Source: a virus. From it: a DNA stretch of 25,134 nt. The notes beneath the pieces are model-generated. The model worked only from the letters and a program-made list of their open reading frames with translations. It was not told where the DNA came from and did no database searches. Every line of letters begins with the position of its first letter. Positions within the stretch are counted from its first letter, which is position 1. The translations under genes were made by a program, and so were the position numbers. This document shows, one piece after another, positions 1 through 8,120 of the stretch. The stretch covers positions 1-25,134 of IMG/VR virus record IMGVR_UViG_3300042301_000115; one strand, given 5' to 3'.

Positions 1-29
1 ACCTTAGCCATTACGCTTTTTAAACTCAT
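1..29 (-). CDS. 5' end of a downstream gene, cut by the left edge
   Basis: An ATG read on the minus strand at 29-27 opens a frame of nine full codons (beginning MSLKSVMAK) that runs off the window. It lies about 50 nt after the stop of the preceding gene and continues the same transcriptional direction. In phages of this kind head or portal genes could follow, but nothing here identifies the product. The call rests only on position and an open start. Confidence 0.3.
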
Positions 30-80
30 CTTTTTGCTTTTATACGTCTTTAACTATACTTGTTTTAATTTGTTGCGTTT

Positions 81-272
81 TTATCCGTTTACTCCGGTAA
101 TTGTTCTGGGAGCATTAGTATTATTTACTGATCCGGATCCTTGCTCAACCAAAGAACCTACGCCTTGATTTTGTAGATCTCCGTTGCAACATTCTTTTGA
201 GTATTTACCGTCATCGCATAAGCATCCACGCTTGCCACCTCTTGGGCTTGATTTACTTGGTGTCTTTTTCAT
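81..272 (-). CDS. Small cysteine-rich phage protein (RGCLC motif)
   Basis: This 63-residue protein starts MKKTPSKSSPRGGKRGCLC and contains CLC and CC cysteine pairs in its first half, then a Gly/Asn/Ser-rich tail. I placed the start at 272 rather than at the upstream ATG at 314. The 272 start follows the TAA of the protease gene by one base and begins the basic, conserved-looking part. From memory, similar RGCLC/CC mini-proteins sit beside XkdF-like proteases in Bacteroidota phages, so it is probably a head-region accessory protein. Its function is unknown. Cysteine spacing could allow metal binding, but this is not shown. Confidence 0.6.
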   Translation of the reverse strand: MKKTPSKSSPRGGKRGCLCDDGKYSKECCNGDLQNQGVGSLVEQGSGSVNNTNAPRTITGVNG

Positions 273-273
273 A

Positions 274-852
274 TTACTTAAGTAGTTCTTTAAGTTGGTT
301 AATAATTTCCTCATTTACGCTTTGTTTTAATGACATTTCATATTTATCCGCAAAGTAGCCCTCAATAGAAAAGCCTTTTACTTCTCCAGCTTTTACTCTC
401 TTCCAGATATCATCGTTGTTTACTTTCATACTAATCATCCAAGTTCCCTTTGGTAAATCAAAGCCATATAATCGGCTTTTATCCGATTTGGGATCATCAA
501 TAATCCAACTTTCAACAACAGACATTCCGTCAATTTCCTTAGCGTGTTCTAACGTAGCATTGTTTTGGTTAGATCTCATTAGGAATAATTCAGATGCTTT
601 ACGTACCGTGTTTTCAGAAAAGAATATTTCCCACTCACGTTTTGTTTTCTCATCGTTACGGTAAATCTTTTTGTTAGGCGTTAATGCTGGCCCCATCAAA
701 ATACGTTTCTCTTGATCAACTTCTTTAAGCTGAACTTGCTGCTTATTTAAAGCAATAAAGTTTTCCTCAATAGCTGGGTATTCTACAACGCTCACAGCAT
801 CTATCCCGTGATGCGGATTTTTCTCGTCAATAATTAGTTCAATTAATTCCAT
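274..852 (-). CDS. XkdF-like putative prohead serine protease
   Basis: A 192-aa protein with the features of the phage XkdF-like serine protease family, expected to cleave scaffold or capsid precursor during head maturation. Visible hallmarks are an LMGPAL...IYR segment (about 52-65), NNATLEH with a candidate catalytic His103, an ESW motif with Ser115, a GTWMISMKV strand (136-144) and GFSIEGYF (160-167). His103 and Ser115 are assigned by pattern only. Such proteases normally sit next to portal and capsid genes; here the gene lies downstream of the tape measure candidate. That suggests the head genes lie just beyond the left edge. It starts 21 nt after the tape measure stop. Confidence 0.75.
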   Translation of the reverse strand: MELIELIIDEKNPHHGIDAVSVVEYPAIEENFIALNKQQVQLKEVDQEKRILMGPALTPNKKIYRNDEKTKREWEIFFSENTVRKASELFLMRSNQNNATLEHAKEIDGMSVVESWIIDDPKSDKSRLYGFDLPKGTWMISMKVNNDDIWKRVKAGEVKGFSIEGYFADKYEMSLKQSVNEEIINQLKELLK

Positions 853-873
853 ATTCCGTAAACTTAAAATGTG

Positions 874-2631
874 TTATAATGTTGCGTTTTCTATTCGGTT
901 CCTATCTAAACTCTGAGCAGTTGTTACTGATCCGGAAACTACATATGCTTGAACCGGAGTTTGTTGAAGCTGAGCTAACTGATTTACTCCAGAATTTCCA
1001 ACTACGTTAAAACTTGGTGCTTGCGTTTGCATTGTTCCTCCAAAATTATTTCCACTCGGAACGCTTGGCTCTGTTCCTCCTCCGCCCGGAGCTGGAACTG
1101 ATGCAATAGCTTTTATGTTTTTAATACCAGCAGCAATAGCAATACCAGCATTAATAGGAGCTAATACCGGCCCAACAATTGGAATACCTATCGTTGCTGA
1201 GTATGCTTTTTGAGCAGATAAATACGTGTCAATAGTTGCTTGAGCAATAGCTGCTGCTTTACCAGCTGCAGTTTGTTCTCCAAATAAGTTAGCAATTTCT
1301 CCAAAGGTATCTGATAATGCTTGCGCTGCTTCTAAGCGATCTTGCTGTTTTTGTTTATCTAAATTCTTTAGCCATTCAGCGTGAGCATATTCAGCATCTT
1401 GCTGCTCTGATAAACCAGCATTTGTTGCATCCACAATTGCTTGTTGGTAATCCTTTTCAGCTTGAATATCTGCCAAATCTCTTTCGTGAGCTTTATCAAA
1501 ATATTCTTGATCAACAATATCAATTTCCATAGCAGCCTCATTAAAGGCTTGTACTGAAAAGTCGAGTACTTCTTTTTGATCTTTAGCAGCTTCTTTCTGT
1601 TGTTGCTTCCGTTCTTGAATACGTTGGTAACTTATATCAGCTTCTTTTTCATCTAAAGATAGTCTGGCATCAATTAACTTCTGAGATGTTTCTAACCAAG
1701 CAGCAGATGCGGCCTCATATTCTTTTGTGCTTCCGGTTTTAGATTTTTGAAGATAGATTTGTTTTAACTTCTTTTCTTCTTCTTCTAATAGCCTAATCCT
1801 ATCTTTAGCTCCTTCTGCTTGGATTCTATTTAACTCAGCTTCGGATGCTCCCCTTTTCTTAGCATCAATTAATTCTCTACGTACTCTGTTGTCAAGTGTT
1901 TGGCTTACCGTTTCAGTTAGGTTCTTTTGATCTTCTAATCTTTTATTCGTCTTTTCTAACTGAGCATCAAGTTGCTTTTGTTTTTCTTCTGCATCTTCAC
2001 TTGAATCTCCAAACAATCCCATAGCGTTAGCAGCGAATCCTAACGCAACAACTAAGGCACCAATACCCGTAGTAATTAATGCTCCTTTTAAAGTTGATAT
2101 AGCCGCAATAGCTTGAGTTTTTATAGCAGTACCAAAAGCAGTAATTGCTGGGATTGCTTCTTTGAATCCTTGAACTCCTTGAGCAATAGCCATAGCTGAT
2201 TGCACTTTAAGCAACTGTTTTTCTATCTCAGCAGATTCAGCTCCAAAAGTACCTAATACTCCTTGCATTAATTCAAATCCAGCAGTAGCACCTCCTAATG
2301 CTCCTCCGAGTTTTTGAGCCATAGTTGTAGCAGCAGCATCTACCGCCATATCCGTTTGGATCTGCACCTTGCGATATCTGGAAACCGTTTCTAAGAGATC
2401 TTGATATTCTTTTGATGCAGTTTCTCCAGCGTTAGCTAATTCATACAACCTATCTTCAGCTTCTCCCATTCGGGTAGTAAGCGGTTGCAGTTCTTCTCCG
2501 TAACGTTCAGCAAACGTAGCGGCGTTATTAAATTCTTGAGCTACTTCTTTAGTTGCTTGAGATAAATTATCCATTGCCTTTACAGCTCCGGAAGTATCGC
2601 CTTCTATTTTTACTTTCTTAACTTCTGCCAT
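874..2631 (-). CDS. Tape measure protein candidate
   Basis: A 585-aa protein, Ala/Gln/Lys-rich and largely helical. An N-terminal helical region (to about 150) is followed by a hydrophobic Gly/Ala-rich segment (about 170-205, including ALITTGIGALVVALGFAANA). A long charged coiled coil comes next (about 210-350). A second hydrophobic segment (about 480-505, IPIVGPVLAPINAGIAIAAG) precedes a Gly/Pro/Gln-rich tail. This pattern and the phrase GKAAAIAQATIDTYLSAQKAY are typical of siphophage tape measure proteins in Bacteroidota. If so, it sets tail length and sits in the tail lumen. It is short for a tape measure, implying a modest tail. A structural protein of other kind cannot be excluded. Confidence 0.7.
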   Translation of the reverse strand: MAEVKKVKIEGDTSGAVKAMDNLSQATKEVAQEFNNAATFAERYGEELQPLTTRMGEAEDRLYELANAGETASKEYQDLLETVSRYRKVQIQTDMAVDAAATTMAQKLGGALGGATAGFELMQGVLGTFGAESAEIEKQLLKVQSAMAIAQGVQGFKEAIPAITAFGTAIKTQAIAAISTLKGALITTGIGALVVALGFAANAMGLFGDSSEDAEEKQKQLDAQLEKTNKRLEDQKNLTETVSQTLDNRVRRELIDAKKRGASEAELNRIQAEGAKDRIRLLEEEEKKLKQIYLQKSKTGSTKEYEAASAAWLETSQKLIDARLSLDEKEADISYQRIQERKQQQKEAAKDQKEVLDFSVQAFNEAAMEIDIVDQEYFDKAHERDLADIQAEKDYQQAIVDATNAGLSEQQDAEYAHAEWLKNLDKQKQQDRLEAAQALSDTFGEIANLFGEQTAAGKAAAIAQATIDTYLSAQKAYSATIGIPIVGPVLAPINAGIAIAAGIKNIKAIASVPAPGGGGTEPSVPSGNNFGGTMQTQAPSFNVVGNSGVNQLAQLQQTPVQAYVVSGSVTTAQSLDRNRIENATL

Positions 2632-2779
2632 TTCGCTTGCTTATTATTTCTCGTTTCGCTTGTTTGATCGCCTTTCTAAAAGACGTATGTAATTTATGCT
2701 TTCCTTTAGCTATATCTATATATTCTCCTTTTCCGTAGAACTCATCTATCTGGAGCATTGCAATTATCTGTTGTATCAT
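2618..2779 (-). CDS. 53-aa basic protein ahead of the tape measure
   Basis: This short gene fills the gap between the 802-aa tail protein and the tape measure candidate. Its ATG (2779-2777) overlaps the TGA of the upstream gene as ATGA. Its TAA (2620-2618) lies 14 nt inside the tape measure gene, so both ends fit translational coupling. The product starts MIQQIIAMLQIDEFYGKGEY and its second half is strongly basic (many Lys/Arg). I do not recognise the family. Position suggests a tail assembly accessory role, possibly a chaperone, but this is inference. Confidence 0.6.
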   Translation of the reverse strand: MIQQIIAMLQIDEFYGKGEYIDIAKGKHKLHTSFRKAIKQAKREIISKRNGRS

Positions 2780-5184
2780 TGTACTACTATGTTTATGGTT
2801 TCACCTTGTGCAGTTCCGTCTTCCATTATGTACCTAACTCCTACACTATAAACCGTGTTTGCGGATGCTGGAGGAACTGTGATTGTTACGTTTGAGCTTT
2901 GCGTTAAACTTGTTTGGCTTACCGTAATGTCAGAACTTGCTGGAGTAATTAAAGCACTTGTTGCTCCGTTAAGTAAGTTGATTGCAGTTGCTACGCTTCC
3001 TCCGCTTGTAGGCACAATGTAGAAAGGAACTTTATTAATCATTGGTCTGAAATCTAAATATAGCGAAAGCATAACTTCACCGCTTGTTAGGTTAGATTGC
3101 ATATCGTTAATGATATAACGCTTGTCCCTAATTATTACCCTATCGTTTAGCTTCAATCCAGTAAGTAAGCTAATTGGCAAAATGGTTTTGACGGTGATTA
3201 GCCTTTGCTTTAGGTTGTAAAGGTTGTATAGATATGAAAAGTAATACTGAGCAAAGAGCGTCTGCTGGATTGGCACAAGTAATAAGCTCGAAGTTTCTGG
3301 AGCAAAGTTCAAAGTTAAGTCCGTGTTATTGTATCTCAAGTCTTGACCAAATGGCGTGTAGCTTGTAATCGTAACGTGCGAACCTACTTGCAACTTAAAA
3401 TTACAATCTTGGTTGTCATACTGATACAAAAGGATTGGCTTCGGTGTGTATGGAGCAAACTCGTTATTTAGAGCGTAACCTACTTGCAACTCAGTACCGT
3501 CAAATTTTTGTTGTAAGATATTCTCGAAAGGTAAATCAACTGTATATTCCCCACCATCGTAATCGTACTGGTAAGTCATATCTCCGTAGCCTCGTGAGTA
3601 AACTTGGCTAAACTGTTTATTTAAAAAGCACTCAGAATCTTGAAACTTAAACGTAATCTTTTTGTAAAGTGGTATACGAGAAACATCAATTGAATCTACA
3701 TCCGTAAACTTAGTGATATCAACAATTGCTCCTTGTCCATACCAATCATCTAAAGGTGCAAGTTGGTACGTGTTTTCATCCGTGCCAATGCAAACCATAT
3801 TAAACGCTTTGAGGATTCCAGTAAAGAAATCTGCAATCTTCATCTGAGGAGCATTAGCCGCAAGGTTTTGGTCAACCGTCATTGACAAAGCAGATACTGA
3901 AATGGCAACTTGGTCTTGAAGCAATGAAGTACCAGAGAAAAAGTTTACTGCATAACCTACATTGAGCGTAATGTTATTAGTTCCGTTAGGCCTAATCTTG
4001 AACGTGTAAGTAGATTGTAAACCTTGTGTGTTTGCGATTATCTCAGAGTGAATAACTCCAGTTCCGCTACCTAAAATTGAGTTAACTAAGTTTCCGTTTT
4101 GATACACGTCAACGTAATACGTGTTTGATGTAGATGCAGTTAGCACGCTTACGCTAACTCTTTGCAGAACTACGTTTGGTATGTAAGCTACATTTACTTC
4201 GTTTGTAGTAAGGTCAACTTGAGGTGTAAGGTCATACGTTGTGAACGTTGGAGTTATACTTGTAAAGTCAAGGTCATAGCTCCCTCCAGTTATGCTAAAC
4301 TCTCCTTTGTTTTTATACAATAGGAATAGCTTTGTAAAGCGGTCATCATCTAAAAACGTGCCCTCAAATGTAATTCCGTATTTTGCTTGGATTAAGTCAA
4401 AGATTCTTGCAACTCTGAACGCTGGAAAAAGCTCATCGTATTTAATTGCACCACTTGTAGAATGGATGTTGTTATTTGATATAGAAGTAATATTAAGCCA
4501 GTTTGGTGTAGTGGCGTTTACATAATTTGATTGATAGTGCCAAATTCGCTTAGAACTAATTAAAGGATATTTAACATCGTATTGGTTTGTTGCATCCGTA
4601 ATTCGGTTGGCTACTTCAGTTCCGTTGAAAGGATGATTGTAATCAATGTAATCCAAATCAGAGAGTAAGTCCTCGCCGAAGTAATCTTTGAGCGTTCTGC
4701 CATCTCCGTAGAATGTTACCGTGTAGCTATGTGGTCTTCCGTTTTTAAGGTTAGCCTTTTCAATCTGCAACTTTCCTCTGCGGAAAAACGAAAGGTCAAC
4801 TTCAATGAATGAATCTAATCTGAGATTGTAATCAATCAACGCATTAACATCCGATTGATAGAAGTGCTGAAATATTCCGTTGTTATGATCATTAGCTGGT
4901 ATCGTAAAGCTCTGCGAAAAGTCCGTAAAGGTTTTAGATATGTCTTGAACGTTTTGAACCGTGCTTGTTATGTTGATTTGTTCGTCATCGAAAAGCTCTA
5001 ATTTTTCAGCAGTTGATAAATCTCCATACAAACCCCCTAAGTCCTCAAGGTAATTAAGTAAGCATTGCCCAGATTCACAAGTTCCACCAGCAGCAGTTAC
5101 GTTAGTAAAAAACGTATTTACAACTGATTGAGTTATGTTCTGATAGCTCTTGGTGCTTACGTATAAATGTACTTTTCTTTTCAT
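2776..5184 (-). CDS. Large tail/baseplate-like structural protein
   Basis: An 802-aa beta-rich protein with many Thr, Asn, Tyr and Val residues. The N-terminal part contains NITSTVQNVQDISKTFTDFS (about residue 70-90) and FTIPAND, a segment I recall from conserved Bacteroidota phage tail proteins. The last 60 residues (SDITVSQTSLTQSSNVTITV onward) look like an Ig-like or fibronectin-like adhesive domain. The protein is probably a distal tail or baseplate component contacting the host surface. Its ATG overlaps the stop of the preceding tail gene by one base (TGATG) and its own stop overlaps the next start, so it sits in a coupled tail module. Confidence 0.6.
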   Translation of the reverse strand: MKRKVHLYVSTKSYQNITQSVVNTFFTNVTAAGGTCESGQCLLNYLEDLGGLYGDLSTAEKLELFDDEQINITSTVQNVQDISKTFTDFSQSFTIPANDHNNGIFQHFYQSDVNALIDYNLRLDSFIEVDLSFFRRGKLQIEKANLKNGRPHSYTVTFYGDGRTLKDYFGEDLLSDLDYIDYNHPFNGTEVANRITDATNQYDVKYPLISSKRIWHYQSNYVNATTPNWLNITSISNNNIHSTSGAIKYDELFPAFRVARIFDLIQAKYGITFEGTFLDDDRFTKLFLLYKNKGEFSITGGSYDLDFTSITPTFTTYDLTPQVDLTTNEVNVAYIPNVVLQRVSVSVLTASTSNTYYVDVYQNGNLVNSILGSGTGVIHSEIIANTQGLQSTYTFKIRPNGTNNITLNVGYAVNFFSGTSLLQDQVAISVSALSMTVDQNLAANAPQMKIADFFTGILKAFNMVCIGTDENTYQLAPLDDWYGQGAIVDITKFTDVDSIDVSRIPLYKKITFKFQDSECFLNKQFSQVYSRGYGDMTYQYDYDGGEYTVDLPFENILQQKFDGTELQVGYALNNEFAPYTPKPILLYQYDNQDCNFKLQVGSHVTITSYTPFGQDLRYNNTDLTLNFAPETSSLLLVPIQQTLFAQYYFSYLYNLYNLKQRLITVKTILPISLLTGLKLNDRVIIRDKRYIINDMQSNLTSGEVMLSLYLDFRPMINKVPFYIVPTSGGSVATAINLLNGATSALITPASSDITVSQTSLTQSSNVTITVPPASANTVYSVGVRYIMEDGTAQGETINIVVQ

Positions 5185-6224
5185 CAGATAACTGAGTTAA
5201 TAACATCGTAAGCGTATTCAAATTCAAGTTGGTAGTTGATCATCTTAGTATTGATTGATTTAAAGAGATCAGTTGACTTCGTGTTTATCTTAGCTGCCTT
5301 TTCGTTAACTAAAACTTTTTCGCTTAATAATAATTGCTTTATTGTTTCTGAGTAACTTTCATCAACCCAGTCCGTGTTTAATCTAATTGTTTGCTTTCCA
5401 TTAGCATTGAATATTTCTCTTTGTCCCTCTGTTTGTAGGTAATTAGGATATTGGGATTGCATTACATTATATTCCGTGTTTTCTACATTCAAAGTATCAT
5501 AAGAAGCTCCGAACATCCATTCACGTTGCCACGCTCCAAACTTGTTAACGAAGTCAATTTGTACTGGAGTATATTTACATTTTACGTAAGGATAAAAATA
5601 AGCAGTCCACATAACGCCATTTGAAGAATCCAAAAGCTCAAGTTTATTTCCTACTGATTCCCAACCAGAATAAACTCTGCTTATATCCCTTACCGTGTTC
5701 AAAGATAGGTTGATAGTTTGCGTTGAGTTGGTGCTTAGGTTTGTCCATTTGGCTTTTGCTACCGTACCCGTGATTGCGGTAACCCACCCAACGTTATTGA
5801 TAGGATTGTAATAGTAATTTCCTTGACCTAAAAGCACATCGGTAAATGTAGGATTATAACCATCCGTGTAATAACCAAATCCCTCAAATCCATAGGCTTC
5901 AATATCTGATCCTACTTGAGTGAACGCAGTACCTACTCTTTTGTATTTTCTGATTAACACATTGCAATACTGAGCAGTTGGGTTAGCTGCTTGGGTAGTC
6001 ATTTGCGTTTGTAAGCTATTATGCGATATAAACTCACGTATGTAAGGAGATACATCGTAATATGTAGCCGGAGCATTTGTAGCCGGAATTAACTTATTTA
6101 AAATGTACTGAGGAGCACTTGGCATTGATCCAGAGTTCCAAAGGTAAATTTCAATCTTAGTTTCTACTTGTCCAGTTTCGTTTATTTCTACGATATATGG
6201 GCTTCTTGCAAATATGTTAGCCAT
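5184..6224 (-). CDS. Conserved Bacteroidota phage tail protein
   Basis: A 346-aa beta-rich protein with N-terminal FARSPYIVEIN and YDVSPYIREFISHN segments, a central aromatic-rich region, and a C-terminal part with KYTPVQIDFVNKFGAWQREW and LLLSEKVLVNEKAAKINTKS. This pattern matches, from memory, a family of uncharacterised structural proteins in Bacteroidota phages that sits directly upstream of the large tail protein, as here. It probably forms part of the tail tip or baseplate hub. The ATG overlaps the end of the previous gene by 8 nt and its stop overlaps the next start. Confidence 0.55.
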   Translation of the reverse strand: MANIFARSPYIVEINETGQVETKIEIYLWNSGSMPSAPQYILNKLIPATNAPATYYDVSPYIREFISHNSLQTQMTTQAANPTAQYCNVLIRKYKRVGTAFTQVGSDIEAYGFEGFGYYTDGYNPTFTDVLLGQGNYYYNPINNVGWVTAITGTVAKAKWTNLSTNSTQTINLSLNTVRDISRVYSGWESVGNKLELLDSSNGVMWTAYFYPYVKCKYTPVQIDFVNKFGAWQREWMFGASYDTLNVENTEYNVMQSQYPNYLQTEGQREIFNANGKQTIRLNTDWVDESYSETIKQLLLSEKVLVNEKAAKINTKSTDLFKSINTKMINYQLEFEYAYDVINSVI

Positions 6225-6729
6225 TTTCTAAATTGTATAATGTTTCATTAAATAGTTTGATTGCTTCTAATCCGTATTTTTCAACAAGATCTTCCGGCAA
6301 TTTCTTATAAGCATTTTCAAACGGTCTGGTAAAAAACAAACTTGGCTTTATCCCGTTTTTAAATATGAATCTTGACAAAGCAAACTGCAAACTCTTTCTG
6401 CTTGTAAATTGCCCCGCACTATTTCTTGGCGATATTCCTTTTCTTACTATCCACTTGTCAAATGCTCTTGGCGGTGGCGGTTCTTGTTTATAAGAGAAAG
6501 GTGTATTATATTTCTTTTCGGTTCCGGAAACCCCTTGATCTTGAAAGATCCCATATTTCTCCATCCAGAACTCAAGCTCAAAACTGTTTTTATTTACTTT
6601 CAATCGGCTATCTAAAGAATCTTCTAAGTTACCTCCACCCTTTCCGTATTTACGTAGGTTTTTCTTTGATTCGTTTATTACGAATTGCCGGAACTTATTT
6701 AATTCTTGATATACCTCAGTATTCTCCAT
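6217..6729 (-). CDS. HK97 gp10-like tail completion protein candidate
   Basis: A 170-aa protein, basic at both ends, starting MENTEVYQELNKFRQFVINE. I chose ATG 6729 over the TTG two codons upstream because it forms a TAATG overlap with the preceding gene. Its size, the central GIFQDQGVSGTEKKY loop, and the C-terminal FTRPFENAYKKLPEDLVEKY helix resemble HK97 gp10-like head-tail connector/tail completion proteins. The match is weak and based on pattern and context only. Expected role: joining tail tube to head or stabilising the tail end. Confidence 0.45.
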   Translation of the reverse strand: MENTEVYQELNKFRQFVINESKKNLRKYGKGGGNLEDSLDSRLKVNKNSFELEFWMEKYGIFQDQGVSGTEKKYNTPFSYKQEPPPPRAFDKWIVRKGISPRNSAGQFTSRKSLQFALSRFIFKNGIKPSLFFTRPFENAYKKLPEDLVEKYGLEAIKLFNETLYNLENG

Positions 6730-7181
6730 TAACAAATAGTCATTTCGTTAGGAACAACAATCTCAAATGTCATAGCCCATCCAGCCAAGTTATTCTCAAA
6801 ACGCTCTGAAAAAGGCTCTAATTCAGCAGTATCCTCAATTTGTACCTTAGCATCCCAGATACTCCCAGCTTTCATTAACTTAAAAGCTCTGATCAGCACA
6901 TCGTGCATTGCATTTAATACATCCGTTTCATTATCCATTCCGTAGAATAACTCAGTATCAATTTGCTTGCTTAGATCAACTATATCCATTGCCATAATAG
7001 TTAGATTGTAACGAACTACAAACTCCTCAGCTGTGCTTGAGTTAACCATTATGTGAACTAAAGGAAATATTGTTTTCTTATTTAGATCAACAGAAAAGAT
7101 ATCCCCTTGCGTTACTTCGTTAACTATTGGATCCGAAGCAAAGTGAGCTCTTAATGTATCTACGGTGGTAAAATAATTCAT
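6729..7181 (-). CDS. Tail terminator-like/minor tail protein candidate
   Basis: A 150-aa protein beginning MNYFTTVDTLRAHFASDPIV. A segment resembling phage head-tail joining or tail terminator proteins follows: KKTIFPLVHIMVNSSTAE, then NLTIMAMDIVDL, then a NVLNAMHD-like helix (DVLNAMHDVLIRAF) and a C-terminal strand WAMTFEIVVP. This alternation is usual for tail terminator folds. The gene starts inside the TGA of the -1 frame of the preceding gene (ATGA overlap), which supports that reading frame. The assignment is by pattern and neighbours; direct evidence of function is lacking. Confidence 0.5.
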   Translation of the reverse strand: MNYFTTVDTLRAHFASDPIVNEVTQGDIFSVDLNKKTIFPLVHIMVNSSTAEEFVVRYNLTIMAMDIVDLSKQIDTELFYGMDNETDVLNAMHDVLIRAFKLMKAGSIWDAKVQIEDTAELEPFSERFENNLAGWAMTFEIVVPNEMTIC

Positions 7182-7947
7182 CTTCTTAATTGTCTTTCAA
7201 GTTGTCTTTTTTCAATTTCGTTTTTTTGCTTCTCAAACGTGAGAAACGTGAGGCATTTAGTAAGTCGGAGCTTTGTAACTTCATCGAATCTTCCAACATC
7301 GCCCTTAGAGAGTGCATATAGCGATTGATACCATCCCCATCGTTTTCCAAATTGAGTTGTTTCTGAAAAGTCTTCAAGATGGTTGGATTCTTCTTGATCT
7401 CCCTCTCCAAATAATTCAGTATAGCTGGCAATAATTCGTTTCCTAAATTCCAAAAAAAAAGCGATGCTGCAATACAAACATCCAACGGAGCGAATCTCAT
7501 CAACTCTTGCATATCTTGGTTAGGGTTGTACTCTGCTATTTCGTATTTATCTCCTTTGCGTTTTTTTATAGGGCGATATAAAACTGCCATTGCCTTATGG
7601 AATGTATGCCAATTACTCAAACTGGATTCCAGATCTACATATTCGCCAAAAGTAATTTCTTCTAACTCCGGAATAAATCCAAATTCCATATCCTTAATCT
7701 TAAACGTAGGTTGAAACTTTGGCTTCTCTGAAAACAGTTGAGTAAAATGCCCCACAAGCTCATTTAAAGAGCTTAGCTTAATCTTTACTATATCCTTGAG
7801 GGTAACATCACAAAAGATCTCAATCATCTTCTGAGCGACAAATTCATCGTCATTACTATTTTCTTGCATAGCAACGTAAGTTTGATAGCGTTTTAAGCTG
7901 ATCTCACTTAATGAAGTTGGTACATTCAAGTCAATTTCCATACTCAT
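7178..7947 (-). CDS. Predicted -1 frameshift fusion of the chaperone gene
   Basis: If the ribosome slips back one base on the T run, the first 165 residues of the zero-frame product join 91 residues of the -1 frame, giving about 256 aa. The -1 frame part looks like true protein: FGKRWGWYQSLYALSKGDVG, then RFDEVTKLRLTKCLTFLTFE, then a charged Lys/Glu/Arg helix. Its TGA (7180-7178) overlaps the ATG of the next gene as ATGA. This mirrors the G/GT arrangement of lambda-type tail assembly chaperones. The alternative is that the -1 frame is a separate gene starting near 7477. Frameshift efficiency cannot be told from sequence. Confidence 0.6.
7186..7947 (-). CDS. Tail assembly chaperone candidate, zero-frame product
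   Basis: A 253-aa protein with an N-terminal segment IDLNVPTSLSEISLKRYQTY, a MIEIFCDV motif, and an ITFGEYVDLES motif that I recall from proteins of Bacteroidota phage tail modules. It has no membrane segment. At codon 163 the gene runs through nine Ts (7460-7452), where ribosomes could slip into the -1 frame. The zero frame continues another 88 residues and ends in a Lys-rich tail. It follows a 55-aa gene by a few bases. The tail assembly chaperone role is inferred from the slippery site, position near tail genes and product size. Confidence 0.65.
   Translation of the reverse strand: MSMEIDLNVPTSLSEISLKRYQTYVAMQENSNDDEFVAQKMIEIFCDVTLKDIVKIKLSSLNELVGHFTQLFSEKPKFQPTFKIKDMEFGFIPELEEITFGEYVDLESSLSNWHTFHKAMAVLYRPIKKRKGDKYEIAEYNPNQDMQELMRFAPLDVCIAASLFFWNLGNELLPAILNYLEREIKKNPTILKTFQKQLNLENDGDGINRYMHSLRAMLEDSMKLQSSDLLNASRFSRLRSKKTKLKKDNLKDN
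7452..7460 (-). other. Slippery heptamer T_TTT_TTT (candidate -1 frameshift site)
   Basis: Nine consecutive Ts on the coding strand, read in the zero frame as CTT TTT TTT TGG, contain the X_XXY_YYZ pattern T_TTT_TTT. Both tRNAs can re-pair after a -1 slip, after which the frame reads TTG GAA. I did not identify a clear downstream stimulatory hairpin or pseudoknot. A homopolymer could also cause RNA polymerase slippage. Confidence 0.6.
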
Positions 7948-7952
7948 ATAAC

Positions 7953-8120
7953 TTATTTTTTTAATTGTTGTTGCGCATAATTATAAGCAGCTCTTAACAT
8001 CGTCAAGTGTACTCGTAACTTTTCTGGGTTATTAAAGATTATTTGTATTCGTTTTCCGGTACGCTGAAATATGTACATCTCTACGTACACGCACATTGCC
8101 TTAGTGTAATCCTCAGACAT
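7953..8120 (-). CDS. 55-aa protein between terminase and tail genes
   Basis: This gene fills the gap after the large terminase. Its ATG (8120-8118) overlaps the terminase stop as TAATG and its TAA (7955-7953) lies 5 nt before the next start. The product, beginning MSEDYTKAMCVYVEMYIFQR, has a Tyr/Met-rich first half and ends in a Gln/Lys-rich helix (AYNYAQQQLKK). I do not recognise a family. Tight coupling on both sides supports it as real. A role in packaging or tail assembly would be only positional inference. Confidence 0.6.
   Translation of the reverse strand: MSEDYTKAMCVYVEMYIFQRTGKRIQIIFNNPEKLRVHLTMLRAAYNYAQQQLKK

Noticed and set aside
6426-6809. 127-codon plus-strand open frame
   Set aside because: It lies opposite the gp10-like and terminator-like genes and continues across their boundary, with a composition like a reverse complement of coding DNA. 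No other plus-strand gene is nearby.
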